The translations under genes were made by a program, and so were the position numbers. Positions 49,734-58,702 of a DNA stretch of 64,000 bases are shown piece after piece. The notes beneath the pieces are model-generated. The model saw nothing but the letters and a program-made list of their open reading frames with translations, was not told where the DNA came from and ran no database searches. The stretch is from assembly GCF_009429125.1 (NCBI RefSeq), contig NZ_CP045529.1:186001-250000 (forward strand), given 5' to 3'. The DNA is from Luteimicrobium xylanilyticum. GTDB lineage: Bacteria > Actinomycetota > Actinomycetes > Actinomycetales > Cellulomonadaceae. Numbering within the stretch: position 1 is the stretch's first letter; each line of letters begins with the position of its first letter.

Positions 49734-49996
49734 AGGACGGGGAGCCCGTTCTCGTCGTACATGTCCTCCATGATCTGGCGGGCCCGTGCGCGGTCCTCGT
49801 CGGTGGTGCGCGTGTCGATCTCGGCCAGCACCTCTTCGATCCGTCGGTTGCGCTTGTCGCGTTCCGACTCCCACTTCTCCCGCTCCAGGAGCTCCTCGAG
49901 CGCACGCTCGATCACGCTCGTCTGGGACTGGCCCGTGACGCGCGCGGCCTCGCGCGCGAGCGCGTGCACGCGCTCGTTCTTGATGTTGAGGCTCAT
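49730..49996 (-). CDS. vapB: VapB-family antitoxin (Rv0623/PSK type)
   Basis: An 88-residue antitoxin. The N-terminal MSLNIKNERVHALAREAARVTGQSQTSVIERAL is the ribbon-helix-helix-like PSK/Rv0623 DNA-binding domain; the remaining charged segment (EEVLAEIDTRTTDEDRAR, ENGLPVL) covers the toxin. It is upstream of and coupled to vapC and faces twin palindromes that it presumably binds with VapC for conditional cooperativity. Confidence 0.9.
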   Translation of the reverse strand: MSLNIKNERVHALAREAARVTGQSQTSVIERALEELLEREKWESERDKRNRRIEEVLAEIDTRTTDEDRARARQIMEDMYDENGLPVL

Positions 49997-50003
49997 GCCA
50001 CGA

Positions 50004-50040
50004 TTCTACCCTGGTAGACAGTCCTTCTACCAGGGTAGAA
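50004..50040. promoter_or_regulatory. Double palindromic operator of vapBC
   Basis: TCTACCCTGGTAGA (50005-50018) and TCTACCAGGGTAGA (50026-50039) are perfect palindromes differing only by inversion of the central CT/AG. Together they form a 15-bp inverted repeat (50004-50018 and 50026-50040) with centres 21 bp apart, two DNA turns. It is 8 bp from the vapB start, so VapB or VapBC would block transcription. Confidence 0.8.
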
Positions 50041-50077
50041 ACAGCGGGTCCCAGGCACGCTCCGTACCATCGACCCC

Positions 50078-51136
50078 ATGACCACGACGGGCCGGCAGCG
50101 GCCGGCGCCGCCGCACGTCGCGCGCGCACCACGCCCCGCAGCGGTGCGCCGTGCCGAGGCCGCCGCTCGCGCCCAGCAGCGCCGCCGGTCCCGTCGCCGC
50201 CGTACCTTCCTCGTCGGCGCCGTCGTCGTGCTGGTGGTCGCGGCGCTCGCGGTCGCCGTACCCGCCCTGCTCGGCCGCGACCACGGGAGCGCGCCGCAGG
50301 CCGGTCCGAGCGTCGCCGTCGCGTCCCAGCCGTCCGCCACCCCGACGACGGCGCCCGCGCCCACCGCCCGCGACCTCGCCACCGCGGCGATCACCACCGC
50401 GTGGACGGACCGCTGGCGCGGGGCGAAGGGCTTCCTCGGGACGGCGAGCGGGCCGGCGTCGTGCACGGGGAGCGAGGACGACCCCACCCGCTGCACCCAG
50501 AAGTTCGCGGGCGGGACGCTCGTATGGCGGCCCGCGAAGGGCGGCACGGTGACCGTCGCGCAGACGGACGACCCGGCCACCGACCTCGTGATCGTCAACA
50601 AGCAGCGCCCGCTCGACCCGAGGACGTTCGCCCCGAAGAAGCTGGTCGAGGTCGCCGGGCCGAACGAGGTCATGCGGCCGGAGGCTGCGAAGGCGCTCAA
50701 GTCGATGTTCCGGGCGGCGTCGAAGGCGGGGCTGCCTCTCGTCGTGCACAGCGCCTACCGTGCCTACGGCGTCCAGGCCTCGACCTACGAGGGCTGGGTC
50801 GCCGCGCACGGCAAGAAGCAGGCCGACAACGAGTCCGCTCGTCCCGGCTACTCGGAGCACCAGACAGGCCTGGCCGTCGACGTGCTCGACGCGTCCGGGT
50901 CGTGCGGGGCGATGACGTGCTTCGGGTCGACGAAGCAGGCCGCGTGGGTCGCGAAGAACGCCTGGCGGTACGGGTTCGTCGTCCGGTACCCGAAGGGCGA
51001 GGAGAAGACCACCGGGTACGTGTACGAGCCGTGGCACGTCCGGTACGTGGGAAAGAAGGTCGCCGCGGACGTGCGCGCGACCGGCGCGAAGACGCTCGAG
51101 GACTTCTTCGGCCTCTCCGCGGCCAGGACCTACTGA
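50078..51136 (+). CDS. M15-family D-Ala-D-Ala carboxypeptidase (VanY/LAS-type), membrane-anchored
   Basis: A 352-residue peptidase with a basic cytosolic N terminus, one membrane helix at ~43-65, a Pro/Ala/Thr spacer, and the LAS-type catalytic domain at ~190-345. It shows SAYRAYGVQAS, zinc ligands His261 and Asp268 in SEHQTGLAVDVLD, and His320 in YVYEPWHVRYVG, with Glu317 as base. Probably trims peptidoglycan stem peptides outside the membrane. Residues ~117-160 contain a small Cys-paired insert (PASCTGSEDDPTRCTQKFAGG). A TACCAT -10 (50065-50070) lies seven bases before ATG 50078, suggesting a leaderless mRNA. Confidence 0.9.
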   Translation: MTTTGRQRPAPPHVARAPRPAAVRRAEAAARAQQRRRSRRRRTFLVGAVVVLVVAALAVAVPALLGRDHGSAPQAGPSVAVASQPSATPTTAPAPTARDLATAAITTAWTDRWRGAKGFLGTASGPASCTGSEDDPTRCTQKFAGGTLVWRPAKGGTVTVAQTDDPATDLVIVNKQRPLDPRTFAPKKLVEVAGPNEVMRPEAAKALKSMFRAASKAGLPLVVHSAYRAYGVQASTYEGWVAAHGKKQADNESARPGYSEHQTGLAVDVLDASGSCGAMTCFGSTKQAAWVAKNAWRYGFVVRYPKGEEKTTGYVYEPWHVRYVGKKVAADVRATGAKTLEDFFGLSAARTY

Positions 51137-51184
51137 CGGCCCCTCGCCGCGCACGGTGGCCCCGTCCGACCTAGCGTCAGGAGC

Positions 51185-52615
51185 ATGCCCCACGCAGGTG
51201 GACCCCACCGCCCTGCCCGCCGCCCGCGCACCGCGGACCTGCGCGACGTCGTCGCGCTCGACCCCGTGTTCGCGAGGCCCGGCGAGGCGACCGAGCTCCC
51301 GCGGTTCCGGCTTCCCGACCAGCCGTCGCTGCCGGAGACCGCGTACCAGATCGTCCACGACGAGGCCATGCTCGACGGCAACGCACGGCTCAACCTCGCG
51401 ACGTTCGTCGGGACGTGGATGGACGACCACGCGAACCGGCTCATGGTCGAGGCCGCGGACAAGAACGTCATCGACAAGGACGAGTACCCGCAGACCGCGG
51501 CCGTCGAGGAACGCTGCTGGCGGATGCTGGCGCACCTGTGGCACGCGCCCGACGTGGCACACGCGACTGGCACCTCGACGGCCGGGTCGTCGGAGGCGTG
51601 CATGCTCGGCGGTCTCGCGCTCAAGCGCCGGTGGGTCGAGGCGCGGCGCGCTGCGGGCAAGCCCGCCGACCGGCCGAACCTCGTCCTGTCGAGCGCCGTG
51701 CAGGTGTGCTGGGAGAAGTTCTGCAACTACTTCGACGTCGAGCCCCGCTACGTGCCGCTGACCGAGGAGCACAAGGTCCTCGACGGTCACGACCTCGAGA
51801 AGTACGTCGACGAGAACACGATCGGCGTCGTCGCGATCATGGGCGTCACGTACACGGGCATGTACGAGCCGGTCGCCGAGATCGCCGCCGCCCTGGACCG
51901 CATCCAGGCGGCCACGGGCCTGGACGTGAAGATCCACGTGGACGGCGCGTCGGGCGCGATGGTCGCGCCCTTCGTCCAGCCCGACCTCGCCTGGGACTTC
52001 CGGGTCGAGCGCGTCGCGTCGATCAACACGTCGGGCCACAAGTACGGGCTCGTCTACCCGGGGCTCGGCTGGGTGGTGTGGCGCGACGCCGATGCGCTGC
52101 CCGAGTCGCTCGTGTTCCGGGTGAGCTACCTGGGCGGCGACATGCCGACGTTCGCGCTCAACTTCTCCCGCCCCGGCGCCCCGGTGCTGCTGCAGTACTA
52201 CCAGTTCCTCCGGCTCGGGGTGGAGGGGTACCGCGCCGTCCAGCGCACCTCGCACGACGTCGCCCGGTACCTCGCCGACGGCGTCGCCCGGATCGGGGCC
52301 TTCGAGCTGTGGAACGACGGGTCCGACATCCCCGTGTTCGCGTGGCGCCTCGCCGCCGACCACACCGATGCGGGCGCCGGCTGGACGCTCTACGACCTGT
52401 CCGAGCGCCTGCGCACGCACGGCTGGCTCGTCCCCGCCTACCCCATGCCGGACGACCTCACCGACGTGACCGTGCAGCGCGTCGTCGTGCGCAACGGGCT
52501 CAGCCGCGACCTCGCGGGCGCGTTCCTGGCCGACCTCGAGGCCGAGGTGCGGTTCCTCGACGCCCTGAAGACGCCGATGCCGTCGGCGGGGGAGCGGTCC
52601 GCGTTCCACCACTGA
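51185..52615 (+). CDS. gad: Glutamate decarboxylase (PLP-dependent)
   Basis: A 476-residue GAD-family enzyme, group II decarboxylase fold. PLP Lys286 in INTSGHKYGLV, HVDGASGAM upstream (PLP-binding Asp), GTSTAGSSEACMLGGL and LNFSRPGAPVLLQYYQFLRLGVEGYR. The C terminus ends in SAFHH, where the conserved terminal His of acid-inducible bacterial GADs acts in pH gating. It converts glutamate to GABA plus CO2, consuming a proton. TAGCGT at 51172-51177 lies just before the start. No antiporter gene is adjacent. Confidence 0.94.
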   Translation: MPHAGGPHRPARRPRTADLRDVVALDPVFARPGEATELPRFRLPDQPSLPETAYQIVHDEAMLDGNARLNLATFVGTWMDDHANRLMVEAADKNVIDKDEYPQTAAVEERCWRMLAHLWHAPDVAHATGTSTAGSSEACMLGGLALKRRWVEARRAAGKPADRPNLVLSSAVQVCWEKFCNYFDVEPRYVPLTEEHKVLDGHDLEKYVDENTIGVVAIMGVTYTGMYEPVAEIAAALDRIQAATGLDVKIHVDGASGAMVAPFVQPDLAWDFRVERVASINTSGHKYGLVYPGLGWVVWRDADALPESLVFRVSYLGGDMPTFALNFSRPGAPVLLQYYQFLRLGVEGYRAVQRTSHDVARYLADGVARIGAFELWNDGSDIPVFAWRLAADHTDAGAGWTLYDLSERLRTHGWLVPAYPMPDDLTDVTVQRVVVRNGLSRDLAGAFLADLEAEVRFLDALKTPMPSAGERSAFHH

Positions 52616-52638
52616 GGCCGGCGCCGGGCCCGACGACG

Positions 52639-53523
52639 TCACTCGCCTCCCGGCACCCGGTTGACCGCGTCCCCGGTCCAGGTGAGGTCGTCGTCCTCCG
52701 TCACCTCGAACGCCTCGAGGGCCTCGTCGGCGAGGATCTCCTCGACGAGTGCCCTCGTACCCCCGACCAGGGTCGAGTCGAAGTCGATCTCGCTCGCGAC
52801 GCTCCACGCCCGGTCGGCCGGCCACAGGAGGTTCGGGCTCGCACCCGGGAGCCCGCGGTACCAGCCGAGCCCGGATGTGCGGGTCCACGACCCGTCGACG
52901 AGCTCGTCCGTTGTGGCGTCGAGCAGCACGTAGTCCCGGCCCGGGAGCTCGAGGAGGGGACCGTCGTCGGCGGCGGACGTGATCTCCGGGTCGACGGATG
53001 CGACGAGCTCGGTCTTCGCGTGGGCGTGGGCCCGCTCGAGCTCGTCGGGGGTCGGCACACCCTCGTCGACGGCGAGGAACAGCTGCGACGAGCGGCCCGG
53101 TCGCAGCTCGCCGTACCCGTTCCAGACCCCCGCGGTGAGGAGGTCGGGGGCAGCCGTGCGCCGTCCGAGGTGGTGCGCGAGCGCGCTCCAGGCGGCCGGG
53201 TCGAGCGCGCCGTCGCCGGGCGGACCTGCCTCGCGCCCGTCCGCCAGCGTGACGGAGTCACCCGGGGCGCCGCTGATCGACGTCCACTGCACGAGCGGGT
53301 GCACGACGGCGCGCGGCAGCCTCGACGAGCGTGCCGCGACCTCGGACCACTGCAGCGTCTCGGGCGGGACCTCCGCGTCGACCGACGGGACGTGCGCCGG
53401 CACCGGGTGCAGGATCCGCGCGTACGCCTCGAACCCGCGCGGCACCACCCCGCCGACGACGCCCCAGCCGCGCAGGCGAGGCAGGATCCAGTCGCCGCGG
53501 GCGACGTCGGGCGTGAAACGCAT
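52639..53523 (-). CDS. Hypothetical protein (294 aa)
   Basis: I do not recognise this family. The protein is cytosolic with no signal or membrane segment. Features: RGDWILPRLRGWGVVGGVVPRGFEAYARILHPVP at the N terminus, TAGVWNGYGELRPGRSSQLFLAVD in the middle, LLELPGRDYVLLDA, and TSGLGWYRGLPGASPNLLWPADRAWSVASEIDFDSTLVG. Coding is supported by its codon pattern and length, and by starting 136 bp from an LLM gene with a repeat cluster in between. Homologous hypothetical proteins appear common in Micrococcales. Confidence 0.75.
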   Translation of the reverse strand: MRFTPDVARGDWILPRLRGWGVVGGVVPRGFEAYARILHPVPAHVPSVDAEVPPETLQWSEVAARSSRLPRAVVHPLVQWTSISGAPGDSVTLADGREAGPPGDGALDPAAWSALAHHLGRRTAAPDLLTAGVWNGYGELRPGRSSQLFLAVDEGVPTPDELERAHAHAKTELVASVDPEITSAADDGPLLELPGRDYVLLDATTDELVDGSWTRTSGLGWYRGLPGASPNLLWPADRAWSVASEIDFDSTLVGGTRALVEEILADEALEAFEVTEDDDLTWTGDAVNRVPGGE

Positions 53524-53551
53524 CGCCCCGGTCTACCACCTCCACCCGGCC

Positions 53552-53618
53552 CGAGTACGAGGGTTTCCGTCGAGTACGAGGGACACAGGCTCGGATTCGG
53601 TGGAACCCCTCGTACTCG
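53552..53618. repeat. Three copies of CGAGTACGAGGG in a divergent gap
   Basis: Direct copies at 53552-53563 and 53571-53582 (19-bp period), and an inverted copy (CCCTCGTACTCG) at 53607-53618. The second and third can form a 12-bp stem with a 24-base loop. The gap separates a minus-strand gene from a plus-strand gene, so it may hold operators or a REP-like element. Confidence 0.55.
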
Positions 53619-53659
53619 GCGAGGACGGAGGCATGCGAATCACGACATAGGCTCGCGAC

Positions 53660-54442
53660 ATGTCTGAGCACCCCCTGCGCATCGCTGTCCAGATCCAGCC
53701 CCAGCACGCCGACTACGCCCAGATCCGCGACGCCGTGCTGCGCGCCGAGGAGATCGGTGTCGACGTCGTCTTCAACTGGGATCACTTCTTTCCGCTCAGC
53801 GGTGACCCCGACGGCAAGCACTTCGAGTGCTGGACGATGCTCGGCGCGTGGGCCGAGCAGACGAGCCGCGTCGAGATCGGCGCGCTCGTGAGCTGCAACT
53901 CGTACCGCAACCCCGACCTCCTCGCCGACATGGCCCGCACCGTCGACCACATCTCGGACGGCCGTCTCATCCTCGGTATCGGCGCTGGCTGGTTCGAGAA
54001 GGACTACGACCGGTTCGGGTACGAGTTCGGGACCCCCGGCACCCGGATCGCCGACCTCGCCGAGGCCATGCCCCGCATCACGAAGCGACTGGCCGTCGGC
54101 AACCCGGCACCGACCCGCGACATCCCGATCCTCATCGGGGGCGGCGGCGAGAAGAAGACCCTCCGGATCGTCGCCGAGCACGCCGACATCTGGCACAGCT
54201 TTGGCGACGTCGAGACCCTGACCCGCAAGTCGGCGATCCTCGACGAGCACGGAGCGGCCGTCGGCCGCGACACCGCGAACCTCGTCGAGCGGTCCGTCGA
54301 GGTGAGCCGGCACACGCCCGCCGAGGTCGCGGACGGCCTCGCCGCCGCCGGGGCCACGCTCTTCACGATCGGCGTCAACGGCCCCGACTACGACCTGACG
54401 CGGGCGACCGAGTGGGTCGCCTGGCGCGACGCGCAGCGCTGA
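53660..54442 (+). CDS. LLM-class F420-dependent oxidoreductase
   Basis: A 260-residue luciferase-like (bacterial F420 family) TIM-barrel oxidoreductase: GVDVVFNWDHFFPLSGD, EQTSRVEIGALVSCNSYRNPDLLADMARTVDHISDGRLILGIGAGW, and PILIGGGGEKKTLRIVAEHAD, all typical. Uses F420H2 or FMNH2 for reductions. Leaderless: TAGGCT at 53648-53653 six bases before ATG 53660. Substrate unknown. Confidence 0.9.
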   Translation: MSEHPLRIAVQIQPQHADYAQIRDAVLRAEEIGVDVVFNWDHFFPLSGDPDGKHFECWTMLGAWAEQTSRVEIGALVSCNSYRNPDLLADMARTVDHISDGRLILGIGAGWFEKDYDRFGYEFGTPGTRIADLAEAMPRITKRLAVGNPAPTRDIPILIGGGGEKKTLRIVAEHADIWHSFGDVETLTRKSAILDEHGAAVGRDTANLVERSVEVSRHTPAEVADGLAAAGATLFTIGVNGPDYDLTRATEWVAWRDAQR

Positions 54443-54473
54443 CCGTCCGACGGCGCCGTCGTAGGTTGGGCCC

Positions 54474-55418
54474 GTGATGCACCTGCGGGTCGTGTGCCCG
54501 GCCGAGCTGACGGAACGCGTCGTGACGCTCCTGCGCGGCAACACCGGCGTCGCGGACGTCGTGCTGCTGCGCGGCGCCGCCGTCGACCCCGCGGGGGACC
54601 TGGTGCTCGCGGACGTCGCCCGCGAGGCGACGTCCACCGTCGTCGACCGGCTCACGGAGCTCGGCGTCCCCGCCCGTGGGGTCGTGGCGCTCGACCAGAC
54701 GGACACCGTGCTGTCGAAGGCCGTGGACCGCGCCGTCGACGCGGCTCCCGGTGAGCCGACCGACGCGGTCGTCTGGCAGGAGCTGCGGGAGCGCGCAGGG
54801 GCTGAGAACGAGCTCTCGGTGACGTTCCTCGTGCTCATGGCGATCGCCTGCGTGATCGGGATGATCGGCGTGGTCACGAACCAGCCGGTCCTCGTCGTGG
54901 GCGCGATGGCCGTCGGTCCCGACTTCGGCCCGCTCGCGGCGCTCGCCTACGGCCTGGTCCGCCGGAGCCGGTCGATGTTCCTCGGCGGTCTGCGCGCCAC
55001 CGTGCTCGGGTACGGCGCGGGCGTCGCGGGCGCGCTCGTGGCCGCACTGCTGCTGCGGTGGTGGGGGCTGATCGACGTGCACGACCTGGTGAAGCCCCAC
55101 TCGTTGACCGACTTCGTGTACCGGCCGGGGGCGCTGGGCGCGGTCGTCGCGTTCCTCGCCGGCGTGGCCGGAGCGGTGTCGTTGTCGACCTCGCGCACCG
55201 GGGCGCTCGTCGGCGTGCTGATCTCCGTCACGACGATCCCCGCGGCCGGCGTCGTCGGGGCAGCCATCGCGTTCGGTGTCGGCGACGACGCCGCGAGCGC
55301 CGCCCGCCAGCTCGCCGTGAACGTGGGGATGATCCTCGTCGGTGCGGTCGCCGCCCTGCTCGTGCAGCGCGGCGGCCAGGTGTTCGACCAGCGACGGCTC
55401 AGGCGCCGTTACGCCTGA
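54474..55418 (+). CDS. DUF389-family membrane protein
   Basis: A 314-residue protein with an N-terminal ~100-residue cytosolic ferredoxin-like domain (RVVCPAELTERVVTLLRGNTGVADV), then the DUF389 membrane domain of ~5-6 helices: AIACVIGMIGVVTNQPVLVVGAMAVGPDFGPLAALAYGLV, LGGLRATVLGYGAGVAG, FLAGVAGAVSLSTSRTGALVGVLISVTTIPAAGVVGAA. Role unknown. Start GTG 54474 lies six bases after TAGGTT (54462-54467), so leaderless; ATG 54477 is the alternative. Its stop overlaps the convergent DUF4037 gene by 10 bp. Confidence 0.87.
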   Translation: MMHLRVVCPAELTERVVTLLRGNTGVADVVLLRGAAVDPAGDLVLADVAREATSTVVDRLTELGVPARGVVALDQTDTVLSKAVDRAVDAAPGEPTDAVVWQELRERAGAENELSVTFLVLMAIACVIGMIGVVTNQPVLVVGAMAVGPDFGPLAALAYGLVRRSRSMFLGGLRATVLGYGAGVAGALVAALLLRWWGLIDVHDLVKPHSLTDFVYRPGALGAVVAFLAGVAGAVSLSTSRTGALVGVLISVTTIPAAGVVGAAIAFGVGDDAASAARQLAVNVGMILVGAVAALLVQRGGQVFDQRRLRRRYA

Positions 55419-56485
55419 CCGGGCGTCGTCCCGGACAGCGCCGCCCGCGCCACCGCGAGCCGGCGCGCCGGGTCCATGAGCACGTGGACGTCGTCGACCC
55501 ACTGCTCGACGCCGCCCACGCCTGCGGGCAGGGCCAACACCGCCGGGTCGGTGATCGACGCGCGCACCGCCTCCGGCACAGGCGCGACCCCGCGGAACGG
55601 GCGGTCGAAGAACGGGACGGTCGCGCCGCCGTCGGGCGCGCCGTCCGGTACGGGGAGACCCGCGGCGGCCTGGACCCCGAGCAGGACGTCGAACGCCCGC
55701 GCCAGAGCGGCCTCGCGCCCCCGCCACGACGTCGCGGCGAGCGCCTCGCGCAGGTGCGGACCGGCCGCCGACGCCGACGGCAGCGCCGCGAACGACGTCC
55801 CCAGCCACTTGGCGTACGGCGCCCAGCGGCCCTCGAGCACGTGCCCGAGGTGCATCGCGACCCGCGCGAGCCGACCGGCGAGGACAGCCGACCCGAGCTC
55901 GTCGCCCCGGCTGCCCGTCCGTCCCACGAACGGCAGCTCCTGCCCGAGGTGCGCCCACGCGGACGCGACCACGTAGCGGCGCACGTCGTCGGGGTAGCGG
56001 GCGAGGCGCTCGCGCAGGGCCGTGAGCTCGCCGGGGCCGTCGTGGAAGACCGGCCCCGCGCACACCTCGAGGACGCTCTGCCCGGTCAGCGCGAGCCACT
56101 GCCACGGCTCGAGACCGTCGGTCGGGTCGACGCCCAGGCGGGCCACCGCGAGCGCCCGGACGCTCGTGACCTCGACGCGGTGCCGCACCTGCGGGTCCCA
56201 CGTCGTCGCGAACCGCACCGGGTGCCCGCGCCACGACGACGGCAGGCGACGCTCCAGCAGCGCGTCGACCTCGGGCACCGCCGCGTCGTCGACGAGCACC
56301 GTGAGCCGCAGCCCCCAGTCGTGGTCGCGGGACGTGTCGTCGTCGAACCCGAGGACGTCGGAGCCGCTCCCGAGCCGGCCCGCCGCGTGCACCACGCCCG
56401 CGCCGTCGAGAACTGGCGCGACGTCGTCGTCGTAGTACCCGCGGGCGAGTGCGGCCCCGGCGGGCGCGGGCGGAGGCGTCGTCAC
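55409..56485 (-). CDS. DUF4037-domain protein (nucleotidyltransferase-like)
   Basis: A 358-residue protein starting near a polymerase-beta-like nucleotidyltransferase motif: GRLGSGSDVLGFDDDTSRDHDWGLRLTVLV (acidic pair after GSGS), then the DUF4037 region ASAWAHLGQELPFVGRTGSRGDELGSAVLAGRLARVAMHLGHV with the RTG-RGD motif of antitoxin-like NTases. Probable nucleotidyl transfer activity; biological role unknown. Starts with GTG 56483-56485 six bases after TACGTT (minus strand, 56492-56497), leaderless. Confidence 0.82.
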   Translation of the reverse strand: MTTPPPAPAGAALARGYYDDDVAPVLDGAGVVHAAGRLGSGSDVLGFDDDTSRDHDWGLRLTVLVDDAAVPEVDALLERRLPSSWRGHPVRFATTWDPQVRHRVEVTSVRALAVARLGVDPTDGLEPWQWLALTGQSVLEVCAGPVFHDGPGELTALRERLARYPDDVRRYVVASAWAHLGQELPFVGRTGSRGDELGSAVLAGRLARVAMHLGHVLEGRWAPYAKWLGTSFAALPSASAAGPHLREALAATSWRGREAALARAFDVLLGVQAAAGLPVPDGAPDGGATVPFFDRPFRGVAPVPEAVRASITDPAVLALPAGVGGVEQWVDDVHVLMDPARRLAVARAALSGTTPGQA

Positions 56486-56569
56486 CCGCGGAACGTACCA
56501 GCGCGGGGTCGCGCGCCGCCCCCGCCCGCGCGAGACTTGAGGCCATCCGGCGGCGCGGCGGGAGGCGTC

Positions 56570-58678
56570 ATGAGCAGCGCGAGCACGCAGACCCAGGAGA
56601 CCGCTGCGGGCGGTGCGCCGCCGGGGTCCTTCGTCCGGGTGGTCGCGCTCGTCGGGCACGGCGGCGCCGGCAAGACGACGCTCGCCGAGGCGCTCCTCCA
56701 CGTCACCGGCGCGATCCCGCGTCCCGGCCGGGTCGAGGACGGCTCGACCGTGACCGACACCGAGCCCGAGGAGATCGCGCGCGGCATGTCGCTCACGCTC
56801 GGCGTCGCGCACACCACGTGGACCGGCCCCGACGGCGCGCCCCGCACCCTGACGCTCCTCGACGCGCCCGGCCACCCCGACTTCGCCGGCCAGGTCGACA
56901 CGGCGCTCGCGGTCGCGGACGTCGCGGCAGTCGTCGTGAGCGCGGCCGACGGCGTCCAGGCGGGCACCCGTGCTGCGTGGGCGGCGGCACGGGAGGCGGG
57001 GGTGCCGCGCGTCGTCGTCGTGACGCAGGAGGACAAGGCGCGCGCCGATTTCCAGGCCGTCCTCGCGGACCTGCGAACCTCGCTCGGCGCCGACGGCGAC
57101 GAGCTCGTGCCGCTCGAGCTGCCGGTCGGGGAGGAGGCCGCGTTCCACGGGATCGCGGACGTCCTCACGGAGGCGGGCTACGCCTACGACGACGACGGCC
57201 ACCACCACGACGAGCCCCTCACCGACGCCGTGGCCGCCCGCGAGCACGCGCTGCACGTCGAGGTGACGGAGGACATCGTGTCCCACGACGACGCCCAGCT
57301 CGAGGCGTACCTGGGCGGCGACGAGCCGGACGCGGGCGAGCTCGAGCGGACCCTCGCGCACGAGGTCGCGGCCGGTGCCGCGTTCCCCGTGCTCGTCGCG
57401 TCGGGGCTCACGCGGACGGGCGTGGACCGGGTCGCGGACCTCCTGTGGGAGCTCGCGCCGCCGGCCGCCGAGCGCGACCGGACCGTGCTGCTGGGCGACG
57501 AGCCGGTCGCGGTCGCCGCCGACCCCGGGGGCGAGGCGCTCGCGCACGTGTTCCGCACGGTCGCGGACCCGTTCGTCGGGCAGGTCTCGCTGTTCCGCGT
57601 GCTCTCGGGCACGGTGCGGTCCGGGGGCCGGCTCACCAACGCGTCGACCGGCGCCACCGAGCGCCTGCACGGCCTGTTCCGCGTGCAGGGCAAGGACCAC
57701 CACCCCGTCGACACGGTCGTCGCGGGCGAGGTGGGCGCGGTCGCGAAGCTCGTCGGGACGCCGTCGGGCACTCTCCTCTGGGCGCGGCCGGCCGGGGCCA
57801 CGGGCGCCCGACCCGTGGCCCCGCCCGCGCGGCAGCCCGCGTACGGGCTCAGCCTCGTCCCCGTCTCCCAGTCCGACGACGACCGCATGTCGACCGCCCT
57901 GGCCCGGCTCGTCGCCGAGGACCCGACGCTGCTCGTCGAGCGTGTCGCCGCGCCCGGCGGGGACGCGACCGTGCTCCGGGGCCTCGGGGACACGCACCTC
58001 GCGGTCGCGCTCGAGCGCCTCGACCGCGTGTTCGGGGTGCACGTCACGACCGGCCCCGTGCCCGTCGCGTACCGCGAGACGCTGGCACGGCGCGCGCAGG
58101 CCGAGGGGAAGGTCAAGAAGCAGTCGGGCGGGCACGGGCAGTTCGCCGTCGTCGACCTGCGGGCCGAGCCGCTGCCGCGGGGCGCGGGCTTCGAGCTCGT
58201 CGACAAGGTCGTCGGCGGCGCGATCCCGCGGTCCTACCTGCCCGCCGTCGAGAAAGGGCTGCACGACGCGCTCGCCGCGGGCGGGCCTCACGGGTACCCG
58301 GTCGTGGACGTGCGCGTCGAGGTCTACGACGGCAAGGCGCACTCGGTCGACTCGTCGGAGATGGCGTTCCGGACCGCCGCGGCCGCCGGACTGCGGGAGG
58401 CGCTCGCGGACGCCGGGACCGTGGTGCTCGAGCCGGTGAGCCGGGTCGTCGTGACGGTGCCGTCCGAGGTGCAGGGCGCGGTCCTGACGGACCTGTCGGG
58501 GCGGCGCGGGCACGTGGCCGCGACCGAAGGCCCCGACGACGCCGGCCGGGTCAGCGTCGTCGCGAGCGTCCCCGAGGCCGAGCTCGCCCGGTACGTGCTG
58601 GACCTGCGCTCGCTGACCGCGGGGCAGGCCGAGCTCACCATCGAGCCCGAGCGGTACGACGTCGCACCCCGCCACTGA
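56570..58678 (+). CDS. EF-G-like GTPase (EF-G2/FusA2-type)
   Basis: A 702-residue translational GTPase relative. G1 GHGGAGKTTL (canonical EF-G AHIDAGKTTT), switch I RGMSLTLG, G3 DAPGHPDF, G4 TQED in VVVTQEDKARADF instead of NKMD, so guanine recognition is altered. Domains II-V follow (FRVQGKDHHPVDTVVAGEV, KKQSGGHGQFAVVDL, GGAIPRSYLPAVEKGL, VVVTVPSEVQGAVLTDLSGRRGHVAATEG). These EF-G2 proteins are common in actinobacteria as a second EF-G; a role in recycling or stress is possible. ATG 56570 is preceded by GGGAGG. Confidence 0.88.
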   Translation: MSSASTQTQETAAGGAPPGSFVRVVALVGHGGAGKTTLAEALLHVTGAIPRPGRVEDGSTVTDTEPEEIARGMSLTLGVAHTTWTGPDGAPRTLTLLDAPGHPDFAGQVDTALAVADVAAVVVSAADGVQAGTRAAWAAAREAGVPRVVVVTQEDKARADFQAVLADLRTSLGADGDELVPLELPVGEEAAFHGIADVLTEAGYAYDDDGHHHDEPLTDAVAAREHALHVEVTEDIVSHDDAQLEAYLGGDEPDAGELERTLAHEVAAGAAFPVLVASGLTRTGVDRVADLLWELAPPAAERDRTVLLGDEPVAVAADPGGEALAHVFRTVADPFVGQVSLFRVLSGTVRSGGRLTNASTGATERLHGLFRVQGKDHHPVDTVVAGEVGAVAKLVGTPSGTLLWARPAGATGARPVAPPARQPAYGLSLVPVSQSDDDRMSTALARLVAEDPTLLVERVAAPGGDATVLRGLGDTHLAVALERLDRVFGVHVTTGPVPVAYRETLARRAQAEGKVKKQSGGHGQFAVVDLRAEPLPRGAGFELVDKVVGGAIPRSYLPAVEKGLHDALAAGGPHGYPVVDVRVEVYDGKAHSVDSSEMAFRTAAAAGLREALADAGTVVLEPVSRVVVTVPSEVQGAVLTDLSGRRGHVAATEGPDDAGRVSVVASVPEAELARYVLDLRSLTAGQAELTIEPERYDVAPRH

Positions 58679-58702
58679 CCGCGAGGTACCCCGAGGGGCC
58701 GT

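Noticed and set aside
56486-58675. Long minus-strand extension of the DUF4037 frame antisense to EF-G2
   Set aside because: The conserved DUF4037 start is at 56485 and EF-G2 motifs are unmistakable on the plus strand, so the extension is a shadow.
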